DNA of 64,000 nt, taken from assembly GCA_964511405.1 (NCBI GenBank), contig CAZEFK010000005.1, positions 3,674-67,673 on the forward strand, written 5' to 3'. The notes below the pieces were generated by a model. That model made no database searches and had not been told where the DNA came from. It saw nothing but the letters and a program-made list of their open reading frames with translations. Positions 16,094-24,768 of the stretch are shown piece after piece (position 1 is the stretch's first letter; each line of letters opens with the position of its first letter). The translations under genes were made by a program, and so were the position numbers. The stretch is from CAZEFK01 sp964511405. GTDB taxonomy: Bacteria > Pseudomonadota > Alphaproteobacteria > Elsterales > Elsteraceae.

Positions 16094-18098
16094 ATGGCCG
16101 GGCCGGCCGATCCGGATCGCACCGCCCTGGACCAGTCCGCCGAGATCCTCGAAAGCATCAGCGACGCGTTCTATGCGGTCGACGCCGATTGGCGGCTGAC
16201 CTATGTCAACCGCCGGGCCGAGGAGCTGTGGCGCCGCCGCCGCGAGGATTTGATCGGCGCCGTGCTGTGGGACTGCTTTCCGGAGACGGTCGGCGGCTTT
16301 GCCGATCGCGAGCTGCACCGCGCGATGGCGGAGCGCCGCGCCCGCAGCTTCGAGGTGACCTCGGCCGTGTTCGGGCTGGAGCTCGGCGTCAACGCCTATC
16401 CGCGCCGGGGCGGCGGTTTGGCCGTGTACATGCAGGACATCACCGGCCGCCGCCAGGCCGAACGGATGGTGCGCGAGAGCGAGGAGCGGCTGCGGCTGGC
16501 GATCGACGCCACCGACCTCGGCACCTGGGACATCGACCTTAGGGCCGGGCTGTACGACTGGTCGCCGCGCTATCGCGAGCTGCTGGGCGTGCCGGCGGAC
16601 GCGCAGCCGAGCCAGGCGGCCTTCGACGCGGCCGTCCATCCGATGGACTGCCAAGCGGTGCGCGTCCAGCAGGCGCAGTCGCTGGACCCCGCGAGCGGCG
16701 GCCGCTATCGCGCCGAATACCGGGTGCGGGCGCCCCGGCCCGACGGCGGCGAGCGCTGGGTCCGGTCGGTCGGGCAGATCTCGTTCGACGAGCACGGCCG
16801 CCCGGTGCGCGTCGTCGGCACCTCGCTGGACATCACCGACCGCAAGCGTGGCGAGCACGCCCTGGCCGAGGCCAATGCCGAGCTCGAGCGCCGGGTCGCC
16901 CAGCGCACCGCCGAGCTGGCCGCCGCCAACCAGGCGCTGCTCGCCCAGATCGAGGAGCGCGAGCGGGTCGAGGCCGATCTCCGCCAGGCGCAGCGCATCG
17001 AAGCGGGTGGGGCAGCTGACCGCGGGCGTCGCCCACGACTTCAACAACCTCCTGACCGGCATCATCGGCAGCCTGGAGCTGCTCGCCCGCCGCCATGCCC
17101 CGGACGAGCGCAGCCGCCACCTGGTCCAGACGGCCCTTGGGGCGGCCGAGCGTGGCGCCAGCCTGACCGCGCAGCTTCTGGCCTTCGCGCGCAAGCAGCG
17201 GCTGGTGCCCGAGCCGGTCGACCTCAACCGGGCGATCGGCCAGATCCAGGGTTTGCTGTCCAGCACCCTGGGCGGCACCGTCCGGGTCGAGACACGGCTG
17301 GCCACCGAGCCCTGGTGCGCCCTGGTCGATCCCACCCAGGTCGAGCTGGTGATCCTCAACCTAGCGATCAACGCGCGCGACGCCATGCCCGACGGCGGGA
17401 CGCTGACCATCGCGACGGCCAACGTCACCCTGGGCGAACCGCGGGAGCCGGGCGCTCCGCCCGCCGGCGACTATGTCCGCCTCAGCGTCGAGGATACCGG
17501 CGTCGGCATGACCGAGGAGGTTCGGGCGCGGGCCTTCGAGCCGTTCTTCACCACCAAGCCGGTGGGCCGCGGCTCCGGGCTGGGCCTGTCGCAGGTCTAT
17601 GGCGTGGCCCGCCAGTCCGGCGGCGGCGTGGTCATCGAGAGCGCCATCGGCCGCGGCACTGCCGTGACCGTCTATCTGCCCCGGGCCGTGGATCGGGTGC
17701 CGGCGTCCGATCCCGCGACGGGCTCGCCCGGCTCGGACGGCCATGGTGCGATCTTGCTGGTGGACGACGACGCGGCGGTGCGGGCCGTGACGCCCACGAT
17801 CCTGGAGGACCTGGGCTACCGCGTCCGTGACGCCAGCGGCGGCGCCGAGGCTCTGGCGCTGCTGGCGGCCGGCGAGCCGGTCGACCTGCTGCTGCTCGAC
17901 CTCGCCATGCCCGGGATGAACGGCGCCGAAGTCGCGCGGCGCGCCCGCGAGATCCGGCCGGCGTTGCCGGCCCTGTTCATCACCGGCTACGCGGACCCGG
18001 CGGTGCTGACCGGCGGTGTCGCCCAGGATCGCCTGATCTCGAAGCCGTTCCGGATCGCCGAGCTGGCGGCCAAGCTGGACCGGGCGTTGGGCTCCTAG
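16094..18098 (+). pseudogene. PAS-PAS hybrid histidine kinase with a +1 frameshift at ~17005-17007
   Basis: Two overlapping frames form one kinase. The start at 16094 has GGAGGTGA ~8 bases upstream. The first frame encodes two PAS domains (SISDAFYAVDADWRLTYVNR and ATDLGTWDIDLRAGLYDW) and a coiled coil reaching RQAQRIEA at residue 304. It then loses homology. The frame +1 to it resumes with VGQLTAGVAHDFNNLL (phospho-acceptor histidine), the N box NLAINARDAMP, G boxes VEDTGVGM and GRGSGLGLSQ, and a receiver with LLLLDLAMPGM. One surplus G in GCGGGTGGGG explains everything: removing it yields the usual QRIEAVGQLT junction and a 667-residue protein. As given, the product lacks its catalytic half. 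No slippery heptamer is visible, so a mutation or a sequencing error is more likely than programmed frameshifting. Confidence 0.88.
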
Positions 18099-18559
18099 AA
18101 CACCCCCGCATCGAGCCCTGCGGCCATCGCCGCGCCGAGCTCGCGGCACTGGGCGGTGAAGCGGTCGTCCCAGGCGCCCCGGCACAGCAGCGGCGCCTGC
18201 ACGGCGCGCCAGCGCAGCCCCGTGGTGATGCTCTCGATCGCCCGCTGCGTGCCGGTGCCATCGTGGCCGGCGCGGATATAAGCCGCGAAGGATAGGCCCT
18301 GGGTGCGCTCCAGGCACGGATAGTAGCAGCGGTCGAAGAAATCCTTCAGGGCTCCGCTCATGTAGCCCAGGTTCTCGGTGGTGCCCAGGATCACGGCATG
18401 GGCGGCCAGGACATCGTCGGGCCCGGCCTGCAGCGGCGGCCGGACCCGGACGTCGACCGCCGGCGCGGCCGCGCGCGCGCCGGCGGTCACGGCGTCGCGC
18501 AGGCGCAGGGTGTTGGGCGATGGCGCATGGGCCACCACCAGCAGCCGCCGGACGGTCAC
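18095..18559 (-). CDS. Flavodoxin-like / NAD(P)H-dependent FMN reductase family protein
   Basis: A 154-residue flavodoxin-fold protein. The N-terminus RRLLVVAHAPSPNTLRLRDA places an FMN-phosphate loop (SPNT) after the first strand, and AVILGTTENLGYMSGALKDF is the second FMN loop as in WrbA/NADPH:FMN reductases. It should bind FMN and act in the cytoplasm on quinones or other acceptors. The GTG start (18559) overlaps the stop of the AbiEii-like gene by 4 bases (GTGA), so it is translated as the third gene of that operon. Its stop shares CTAG with the convergent kinase gene. Why a flavoprotein is attached to a toxin-antitoxin-like pair is unknown. Confidence 0.8.
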   Translation of the reverse strand: MTVRRLLVVAHAPSPNTLRLRDAVTAGARAAAPAVDVRVRPPLQAGPDDVLAAHAVILGTTENLGYMSGALKDFFDRCYYPCLERTQGLSFAAYIRAGHDGTGTQRAIESITTGLRWRAVQAPLLCRGAWDDRFTAQCRELGAAMAAGLDAGVF

Positions 18560-19437
18560 GAGGCTTCTTGGCCCCGAATGCCGATCGCGCGCAACCACGC
18601 GTCGACCTGGCCATAAGCGTCTTGCTGCCACTGGTCCGCGGTCCGATCGCCGATGATGTGCGTCTCCTCGACGAACAGGCGCACCGAGGTTGGACCGTAG
18701 CCCGTCAAGGACTCGAACTTGCTCGCGATGTATCGATAGCCCTGTCTTGCGTTCGCTGCTGCCAGCAGAGGCCGGCAGGCCTGAGCCAACACTTCGATTC
18801 CGCCGGGATAGTTGCGGACGCAATAGTAAACGTCGTAGGCGTCCTTCTGCTTGTGCCGGCCGGCGAGCGCGAAGCCCTTCATGGCGAGCAGCGCCGGGAT
18901 CGAGGCTACGGCCATCTCGACCCGATTCGTGCCGCCGGCTGGCATCGTGCCCACGACCTCCAGTGGCTCGCTGAACCGCACCGCCAGATCGGCCCCGTCC
19001 GCTCTCTGGACCGCGAAATTGCCGATCAGCGGCGGCTTGTTCCTGATGATCTCGGCGTCCCGCGGCATGAGGAAATCGACGATCACGTCGATCGGCGGTC
19101 CGTTGGCGGTCGGAACCTCGCGCACCAGCTGGAACCGGCGAAGGCTGCTTTCCTGGCGGTAGCCGTTCGCCATCAATGCCTCGACCAGACGGGCATATTC
19201 GCCGTCCCCGAGGGCCTCGGCATCGAGGCTCGAGTCGACATCGAGCGTCCCGACGTGCCGCATGTCGACGTTGTCGAGCAGTAGCCATGGCACCGCGCCG
19301 CCGATCACCGCAAACTTGCCGCGGAAACTGCCAAGGATCTGGCCGATTTCGACAAGAACCGAGCGCACGGCTGCGGTCGTGCGGTCGTCATAGTCGGCAG
19401 CGGACTGGGGATCGGGCCGAATTACCATTTCAGGCAT
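18556..19437 (-). CDS. AbiEii-like nucleotidyltransferase (candidate type IV toxin)
   Basis: A 293-residue protein with features of minimal nucleotidyltransferases of the AbiEii/MenT type. FAVIGGAVPWLLL carries the glycine pair, and GTLDVDSSLDAEAL the TxDxD metal site. DVIVDFLMPR could supply the third acidic residue, and GRHKQKDAYDVYYCV resembles the KDxYD block of AbiEii. AbiEii enzymes block growth by nucleotide transfer to tRNA or other acceptors; that activity is inferred here. The gene overlaps the upstream AbiEi-like gene by 16 bases, the normal antitoxin-first order. A second ATG at 19428 is possible. There is no sign of truncation. Confidence 0.72.
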   Translation of the reverse strand: MPEMVIRPDPQSAADYDDRTTAAVRSVLVEIGQILGSFRGKFAVIGGAVPWLLLDNVDMRHVGTLDVDSSLDAEALGDGEYARLVEALMANGYRQESSLRRFQLVREVPTANGPPIDVIVDFLMPRDAEIIRNKPPLIGNFAVQRADGADLAVRFSEPLEVVGTMPAGGTNRVEMAVASIPALLAMKGFALAGRHKQKDAYDVYYCVRNYPGGIEVLAQACRPLLAAANARQGYRYIASKFESLTGYGPTSVRLFVEETHIIGDRTADQWQQDAYGQVDAWLRAIGIRGQEAS

Positions 19438-20507
19438 GCACGGCGAAGATGATCGGCTGCCTCGCGCCCCCGCTCGCCGGCAGCGGCAAGATCCAAGTAG
19501 GTCTGGGCTGCGCTGGTGCAGAGGACCCCGGGTGCTGGCTCAATGGTGTCGCGTAGCGGTCCGCGGTCCGTCAGCCGGGTAATCACGACATTCTCGCCCT
19601 TGTCCACCGGCGAGAGCTTCAAGGCAACACACAACGATCGCAAACCGGCGTCGTCGGCATAGAAGTAGCGGGTGCCGACCCGGGCATACGGCGCCAACCA
19701 ATGCGCCGCCGAGAACGACGCGAACACGACATTGCCAGCTTCATCGGCGCGCAGGGCTTGCCGAGCTGCCTCGTCGAGCGCCGTGCCATGCAGGACCGTG
19801 TAGTAGCCAAGCCGTTCACCGGCCGGGGATTCGTAGGCTGAGCGCCAGGCATCGAGCACGGCGTCCGGGTCGACCAGCGTCAGGCCGCCGTCGACGATCG
19901 CGGCCCACTCCCGGTCGACTAGGGCATGCCGGACATTGCTGACGTGCCCAAGACTCACGCCGGCCGCATCGCCAAGCTCCGCGACGCGCCATGCTCGGCG
20001 GGGATCGCGGAGCAGCAGGCGCAGCACTTGGGCGGACTTTGGCTTGAAGATCGAGCGGAACTGACGCCGCTCCGGGGCGGGGCGGTCAGGCACGCGGCGC
20101 TCGATGAAAATGCTGTCGAACGCGATCCTCGCATTGCCGACCAGGTCGACGAAGCCGATGCCCTCGTCCCGACAGAGCGCCTGCGACTCGGGCGATAGAT
20201 AGGGCGCGATCAGGATCGGAACCGCGAGCCCAAACCGCGCCGTCGCTCGTTGGAGTTGGGCGGCGGCCAAGCGTACGATGCGCGGCTGAGGTCGGACTTT
20301 GACCTCGCATACCAGTGCGATCACTTGGTCACGGATGGTGACCCGGACCAGGAAATCATATCCCTCTTCGGGACGGCGCGGGTATTCGGCTTCTGTTCCA
20401 GTGACCGCCGGGACGGCTCGCAGTAGCGCCTCCAGGCTGGTGAGCGCCTCGGCCCCAAGACTTTTCGCTGGATCGACCGTTTTCAACATCCGTTGAAATT
20501 GGGCCAT
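19422..20507 (-). CDS. AbiEi-family antitoxin-like regulator (AbiEi_2 type)
   Basis: A 361-residue protein, first gene of the operon. The N-terminal ~130 residues resemble a restriction-endonuclease-like fold: GYDFLVRVTIRDQVIALVCE followed by VKV gives a D..ExK arrangement, then LIAPYLSPESQALCRDEGIG and FVDLVGNARIAF. A winged helix comes next (SAQVLRLLLRDPRRAWRVAE, GVSLGHVSNVRHAL), and the C-terminal part ends CTSAAQTYLDLAAAGERGRE. From memory this order matches the AbiEi_2 group of type IV toxin-antitoxin systems, whose antitoxins repress their own promoter and neutralise the toxin without direct contact. A perfect inverted repeat just inside the start could be its operator. ATG at 20507 is the first codon of the conserved frame. 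Confidence 0.75.
   Translation of the reverse strand: MAQFQRMLKTVDPAKSLGAEALTSLEALLRAVPAVTGTEAEYPRRPEEGYDFLVRVTIRDQVIALVCEVKVRPQPRIVRLAAAQLQRATARFGLAVPILIAPYLSPESQALCRDEGIGFVDLVGNARIAFDSIFIERRVPDRPAPERRQFRSIFKPKSAQVLRLLLRDPRRAWRVAELGDAAGVSLGHVSNVRHALVDREWAAIVDGGLTLVDPDAVLDAWRSAYESPAGERLGYYTVLHGTALDEAARQALRADEAGNVVFASFSAAHWLAPYARVGTRYFYADDAGLRSLCVALKLSPVDKGENVVITRLTDRGPLRDTIEPAPGVLCTSAAQTYLDLAAAGERGREAADHLRRACLKW
20481..20498. promoter_or_regulatory. Perfect inverted repeat at the antitoxin start, candidate operator
   Basis: TTTCAAC-ATCC-GTTGAAA: 7-bp perfect arms around a 4-base centre, covering codons 4-9 of the AbiEi-like gene. It is AT-rich against a GC-rich background. AbiEi antitoxins are known to bind inverted repeats near their own promoter, so autoregulation is plausible; an mRNA hairpin affecting translation of the first codons is the alternative. 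Confidence 0.5.
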
Positions 20508-20628
20508 CCGGTGAAATCCCGCAAGCTCTCCTGTTATAGAGGGCGGGTCCGCCGCCGATCGTAGCGCTCCGCGCCAACGGATCGATGGCGTCGTGCGTTC
20601 GTCGCTCGGGGATGATGGGGGTGCGGGG

Positions 20629-22446
20629 ATGACGGTCGACGGACGGCAGGCCGTGCGCCGGGGGGTGCGGCTGGCGGGCGCGGGGGCCCTCGGCTTCGGC
20701 TTGACGGTGCTCGGCTTCGTCGCCTATTGCGCGTTCACGCTGCCGATCGGCGGCGCCCTGCAGCAGCCCGAGGCGCCGGCGGCGCTGGCGTTGGAGGATG
20801 CCAGCGGCGCCGTGTTCGCCAGCCGCGGCGTGATCCGCGGCGAGCGCCTGTCCAAGGACACCGTGCCGCCGACCCTGGCCCATGCGGTGGTGGCGATCGA
20901 GGACCGGCGCTTCTATCACCATGTCGGCATCGATCCGCGGGCCGTGCTGCGCGCCGCCTGGCGCGACCTGGCCGCCGGCGGAGCGCCGCGGCAGGGCGGC
21001 AGCACGATCACCCAGCAGCTGGCGCGTCTGATGTTCCTGTCGCCGGAGCGGTCGCTGCGGCGCAAGGTCCAGGAGGCGCTGCTGGCGCTGTGGCTCGATG
21101 CGCGGCTGGGCAAGGACGAGGTCCTGGCCCGCTATCTCAACACCGCCTATTTCGGCGCCGGGGCCTATGGCGCCGATGCCGCCGCGCGCCGCTATTTCGG
21201 CCGGTCGGCGGCAGATCTGGACCTGGCTCAGGCGGCCATGCTGGCCGGGCTGATCCGGGCCCCGTCGCACCTGGCGCCGACCCGCAACATCGAAGGCGCG
21301 CGCCGGCGCGCCGAGCTGGTGCTGCAGGCGATGCAGGATGCGGGTTACATCGACGATGCCCAGGCCGCCGAAGCGCGCGCCCACCCAGCCAACCTCGCGG
21401 TGCCGCCCGAGGTGGCACCCGGCCGTGGCTATTTCGCCGACATGGTCGAGGGCGACATGCGCAGCCTGCTGGGCGGCACCGCGGCCGACCTCGCCGTGCG
21501 GACGACGCTCGACCCGGTGCTCCAGGACATCGCCGAGCGCACGGTCGAGCACTGGCTCGACCGGGCGGGGGCGGCGCGCCATGTCAGCCAGGCCGCGGTG
21601 GTGATGCTGGCCCATGACGGCGCGATCCTGGCCCTGGTCGGTGGCCGCGACTACACGGCCAGCCAGTTCGACCGCGCGGTGTCGGCGCACCGGCAGGCCG
21701 GATCGCTGTTCAAGCTGTTCGTCTATCTGGCGGCGTTCAAGGCTGGGCTGGCCCCCGGCATGGTCGCCGTCGACCAGCCGATCCGGATCGGCGACTGGGA
21801 GCCGCACAATTTCGAGGCCGGGTTCCGCGGGCCGATGACCCTGCGCGACGCCTTCGCCCAGTCGGTCAATACCGTGGCCGTCCAGCTCTCCGAGCAGGTC
21901 GGGCGGGACAAGGTCATCCAGGCCGCGCGCTCGCTCGGCGTCCAGTCGGACCTGCCGGCGGTGCCGAGCCTGGCCCTGGGATCGGCTGACGTCACGCTGC
22001 TGGAGATGACCCGCGCCTATGCCGCCGTGGCGGCCGATGCCGGCGCGGTCGACAGCTACGCGGTGCGCGCCGTCTGCGCGCGCGATCGCCTGCTCTACCG
22101 CCGGCCGCCGGCCGCCGTCCGAGCGCCTGACTGGAACCGGCAGGCCCTGCTCGACGTGATGATGGACGCGGTGGCGGACGGCACCGGCCGGGCGGCGCGC
22201 CTGCCCCGCCCGGCCGCCGGCAAGACCGGCACCACCCAGGACTATCGCGACGCCTGGTTCATCGGCTTTACTGCCGACGCGGTCGCCGGCGTCTGGGTCG
22301 GCAATGACGACGGGACGGCCATGGACGGCGTCACCGGCGGCGAACTGCCGGCGCGGATCTGGCACGACCTGATGGTCGCTGCCGACGCCGCCAAGAGCCG
22401 GGGCACCCCGGCGCCGGCCACGCCGTGCGGGACCGTCGGCCGCTGA
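20629..22446 (+). CDS. Penicillin-binding protein 1A-type bifunctional transglycosylase/transpeptidase
   Basis: A class A PBP of about 605 residues, anchored by one N-terminal transmembrane helix (GALGFGLTVLGFVAYCAF). The GT51 domain shows VVAIEDRRFYHHVGID with the catalytic glutamate, GGSTITQQLARLMFL and RYLNTAYFGAGAYG. The transpeptidase domain has all three motifs: SLFK in RQAGSLFKLFVYLAA, SVN in AQSVNTVAV and KTG in AAGKTGTTQDYRDAW. It polymerises and cross-links peptidoglycan in the periplasm. It is shorter than canonical PBP1A (about 800 residues), closer to the compact PbpC/PbpG-like or YnxD-type group. Start taken at 20629 after GGGG; a GTG at 20593 is possible. It is divergent from the antitoxin gene. 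Confidence 0.92.
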   Translation: MTVDGRQAVRRGVRLAGAGALGFGLTVLGFVAYCAFTLPIGGALQQPEAPAALALEDASGAVFASRGVIRGERLSKDTVPPTLAHAVVAIEDRRFYHHVGIDPRAVLRAAWRDLAAGGAPRQGGSTITQQLARLMFLSPERSLRRKVQEALLALWLDARLGKDEVLARYLNTAYFGAGAYGADAAARRYFGRSAADLDLAQAAMLAGLIRAPSHLAPTRNIEGARRRAELVLQAMQDAGYIDDAQAAEARAHPANLAVPPEVAPGRGYFADMVEGDMRSLLGGTAADLAVRTTLDPVLQDIAERTVEHWLDRAGAARHVSQAAVVMLAHDGAILALVGGRDYTASQFDRAVSAHRQAGSLFKLFVYLAAFKAGLAPGMVAVDQPIRIGDWEPHNFEAGFRGPMTLRDAFAQSVNTVAVQLSEQVGRDKVIQAARSLGVQSDLPAVPSLALGSADVTLLEMTRAYAAVAADAGAVDSYAVRAVCARDRLLYRRPPAAVRAPDWNRQALLDVMMDAVADGTGRAARLPRPAAGKTGTTQDYRDAWFIGFTADAVAGVWVGNDDGTAMDGVTGGELPARIWHDLMVAADAAKSRGTPAPATPCGTVGR

Positions 22447-22455
22447 GGAGAGGCG

Positions 22456-23220
22456 ATGGATTTGTTCGACCTGACCGGGCGGGTGGCGATCGTGACCGGT
22501 GGCAATGGCGGCATCGGCCTGGGCATCGCCAAGGGCCTGGCCGCGGCCGGCGCGCAACTGGTGATCGCCGGGCGCGACGCGGCCAAGAGCGCTGCCGCGG
22601 TCGCCGAGATCGCCGCGGCGGGCGGCACCGCCCACGCCGTCGCGGCCGACGTGACCCAGGCTGATTCCTGCCGCGCCTTGGTCGACGCCGCGGTCGATCG
22701 TTTCGGCCGGCTCGACATCCTGGTCAACAACGCCGGCATCGCCATCCGCAAGCCGCCCGAGGACTATGCCCTCGAGGACTGGAACCGAGTGATCGCGACC
22801 AACCTGACCAGCGCCTTCCTGTGCGCGCAGGCGGCAATGGCGCCGATGGAGCGCGCCGGCGGCGGCAAGATCATCAATATCGGCTCGATGATGTCGATCT
22901 TCGGCGCCTCCTTCGTCGTCGCCTACGGCGCCAGCAAGGGCGGCATCGTGCAGATGACCAAGGCCCTGGCCTGCGCCTGGGCGCCGCGCAACATCCAGGT
23001 CAACGCGATCCTGCCGGGCTGGATCGACACCGACCTCACGCGCGCCGGGCGGCGCGAGATCGAAGGCCTGCACGAGCGGGTGCTGGCGCGCACCCCCGCC
23101 GGCCGCTGGGGCACCCCGGCCGACCATGCCGGGGTCGCGGTCTTCCTGGCCAGCTGCGCCTCGGACTTCGTCACCGGCGCCGCCATCCCCGTGGACGGCG
23201 GCTATTCCGTGCAGGGCTAG
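22456..23220 (+). CDS. SDR-family oxidoreductase (glucose/2-deoxy-gluconate 3-dehydrogenase type)
   Basis: A 254-residue classical short-chain dehydrogenase. NAD(P) site TGGNGGIGLGIAKGL, NNAG motif in LVNNAGIAIR, catalytic serine in IINIGSMMSIFG and the YxxxK pair in VAYGASKGG. The C-terminal PVDGGYSVQG is typical. The alternation LFDLTGRVAIVTGG suggests 2-deoxy-D-gluconate 3-dehydrogenase or gluconate 5-dehydrogenase-like proteins, but substrate cannot be read from sequence. GGAGAGG lies 5-9 bases before the ATG; the gene follows the PBP by 9 bases and is probably co-transcribed. The stop overlaps that of the convergent gene in CTAG. Confidence 0.9.
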   Translation: MDLFDLTGRVAIVTGGNGGIGLGIAKGLAAAGAQLVIAGRDAAKSAAAVAEIAAAGGTAHAVAADVTQADSCRALVDAAVDRFGRLDILVNNAGIAIRKPPEDYALEDWNRVIATNLTSAFLCAQAAMAPMERAGGGKIINIGSMMSIFGASFVVAYGASKGGIVQMTKALACAWAPRNIQVNAILPGWIDTDLTRAGRREIEGLHERVLARTPAGRWGTPADHAGVAVFLASCASDFVTGAAIPVDGGYSVQG

Positions 23221-24338
23221 CCCAAGTCCGCGTCGCTACCGTCGACCGGCAAGCCGTCGTCGAGCCCGGCCAGGGCGGCGCCGATCGCGTCGTTGGACTG
23301 GGCCAGCTGCATGGCCCGCCATTCCGGCTCGGGCGGATAGAAGCGGGCCTTGAGCGCCTGCCGGATCTCGCGGCCCTGGGCCGACTCGGGATGGCCGTGG
23401 TGGCGCAGCCAGTTCTCGGCGCGGATCGCCTCCAGCACCGACTGCGGGCCGGTGCGCAGCTCGGCCACGCACAGCGTCGCGCGGGCGCCGGGCAGTTCCT
23501 CGGGCACGGCGCAGATCAGGTTGCCGGGCGTGTTGCTCTGGGCCTGGTCGCCGTGGCGCGCCTTGTCGTCGGCGATCGCCGTCGCGGCCGGGAACCAGGC
23601 GCGGGACGGGCCGCCGGCCAGGCTGTCGTCGACGAACAGGTCGAAATAGCCCCAGCGGCCGCTGCCCGAGTGATAGTCGATGAGCGCGATGTCGGTGGCG
23701 TGCTCGGCATGTTCGCGCAGCACGTGGCGGAAGACGCGGTTCGACCAGGTCGGCGCCTGGCCGCCGTAAAACGTGCCGGCCGGGTTGATCCATTGCCCGC
23801 CATGGATGGCCTTGGCCAGCTCCGGCGGCGTGCCCCCGTAATAGTCCGCGATCGCGCGGTCGTGGCGGGCCACCGCCTCCGGCGACCAATCGGTCGGATT
23901 GATATGCTCGGCCAGTTCGGCATAGGCCTGGTTGACCGGATAGGCGCGGTCATGCGGCACAAAGTTGCGGTTGAGGTCGACATTGTCCTCGGTGACCCGC
24001 CTGACATGGGCGAAGCCATGGGGGTTGATGGCATGGATCAGCATGACCGCGGTGTCCGGCCCGGCCTGGCGCTGGAACAGGCCGCGCGCCAGCCATCCGG
24101 TCTGACAGCCCGAGCCGCAGAAGCCCTCGACGCCATGGGTGCCCGACACCAGGATCAGGAGCTTGCGCGCACGCTCCGGCCCGATCCAGCCGACGTCGGC
24201 GAACAGCGGCTCGCCGTCCGGCCCGCCTAGCGGATGCTGGTGGCTGGCCGCCAGCACGCCGCCCGCGGCGGCCAGCGTTCGCACGAACGCCTCGCGCGCC
24301 GTGGCATAGCTGTCGCTGAAATGGTCCGCCGCGCCCAT
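23217..24338 (-). CDS. DUF2817 / M14-like metallopeptidase family protein
   Basis: A 373-residue protein of the DUF2817 group, related to zinc carboxypeptidases. Candidate zinc ligands are HGVEG in ILVSGTHGVEGFCGSG and the histidine in ALIDYHSGSGRWG; NPHGFAHVRRVTEDNVDLNR followed by NFV is the substrate-binding R..DLNRNF block, and CVAELRTG could hold the catalytic glutamate. No signal peptide, so probably cytoplasmic. The start at 24338 has GGAG 8 bases upstream; longer frames add cysteine-rich junk. Substrate unknown, perhaps a peptide or N-acyl amino acid. Confidence 0.85.
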   Translation of the reverse strand: MGAADHFSDSYATAREAFVRTLAAAGGVLAASHQHPLGGPDGEPLFADVGWIGPERARKLLILVSGTHGVEGFCGSGCQTGWLARGLFQRQAGPDTAVMLIHAINPHGFAHVRRVTEDNVDLNRNFVPHDRAYPVNQAYAELAEHINPTDWSPEAVARHDRAIADYYGGTPPELAKAIHGGQWINPAGTFYGGQAPTWSNRVFRHVLREHAEHATDIALIDYHSGSGRWGYFDLFVDDSLAGGPSRAWFPAATAIADDKARHGDQAQSNTPGNLICAVPEELPGARATLCVAELRTGPQSVLEAIRAENWLRHHGHPESAQGREIRQALKARFYPPEPEWRAMQLAQSNDAIGAALAGLDDGLPVDGSDADLG

Positions 24339-24466
24339 CGCCAAGGCTCCGACACCGTCCGCCTGCATCCGGCAGCGTGATCCTTCGCCGCCAGGCATGG
24401 CAAGTGCCGCCGGAGCATGCTACGTCATGGGCGATGCCCGAGATACCGGAAGGGAGGGAGCGCCCC

Positions 24467-24490
24467 ATGCTCGCCATGCCCCCGATATGA
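24467..24490 (+). CDS. Seven-codon leader ORF coupled to the next gene
   Basis: ATG-CTC-GCC-ATG-CCC-CCG-ATA-TGA would encode MLAMPPI. It is preceded by the purine-rich GGAAGGGAGGGA (24448-24459), the strongest ribosome binding site nearby, and its stop overlaps the start of the downstream hypothetical gene as ATGA at 24487-24490. The downstream gene has no site of its own at proper spacing. This suggests translation by re-initiation from a mini-ORF; no attenuator structure was found. Confidence 0.4.
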   Translation: MLAMPPI

Positions 24491-24768
24491 GCTCGGCCAG
24501 CCCCGGGTCCACGAGCGACGAGACGCTGTGGGCGGTGGTGGCCTCGGTCGGCCGGACCAGCCGGATCGCAGAGATCTTTCCGACCCAGCTCGCCGCGCTT
24601 GCCGACCGCCGATGGCGCCAGCAGCAGGTGCGGGCCTACGCCGCGTTCCTGCTCAACGCCCACCAGCCCATGCCCAGCTACAGCGTCGCCAAGATTCGCC
24701 GCGCCGACCTGCCGCGCCCGTTCAAGCCGCTGCCCGCCTTGGGATTCCTCCGCGGCCAGTTCATTTAG
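24487..24768 (+). CDS. Hypothetical protein, ~93 residues
   Basis: A short basic protein not recognised as a known family. The core ETLWAVVASVGRTSRIAEIF and RRWRQQQVRAYAAFLLNAHQ looks helical, and the tail is proline-rich (LPRPFKPLPALGF). No signal peptide or membrane segment. The start was chosen at 24487 where an upstream mini-ORF ends (ATGA). The final 8 bases overlap the end of the convergent secreted-protein gene. Confidence 0.5.
   Translation: MSSASPGSTSDETLWAVVASVGRTSRIAEIFPTQLAALADRRWRQQQVRAYAAFLLNAHQPMPSYSVAKIRRADLPRPFKPLPALGFLRGQFI

Noticed and set aside
16990..17020. Programmed ribosomal frameshift in the hybrid kinase
   Set aside because: No slippery heptamer or downstream pseudoknot was evident, and fusion of PAS and kinase in one frame is normal for the family; mutation or sequencing error is simpler.
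20356..23127. 923-codon minus-strand frame across the PBP and SDR genes
   Set aside because: Antisense shadow of two well-recognised plus-strand genes; Arg/Gly/His-rich without domain features.
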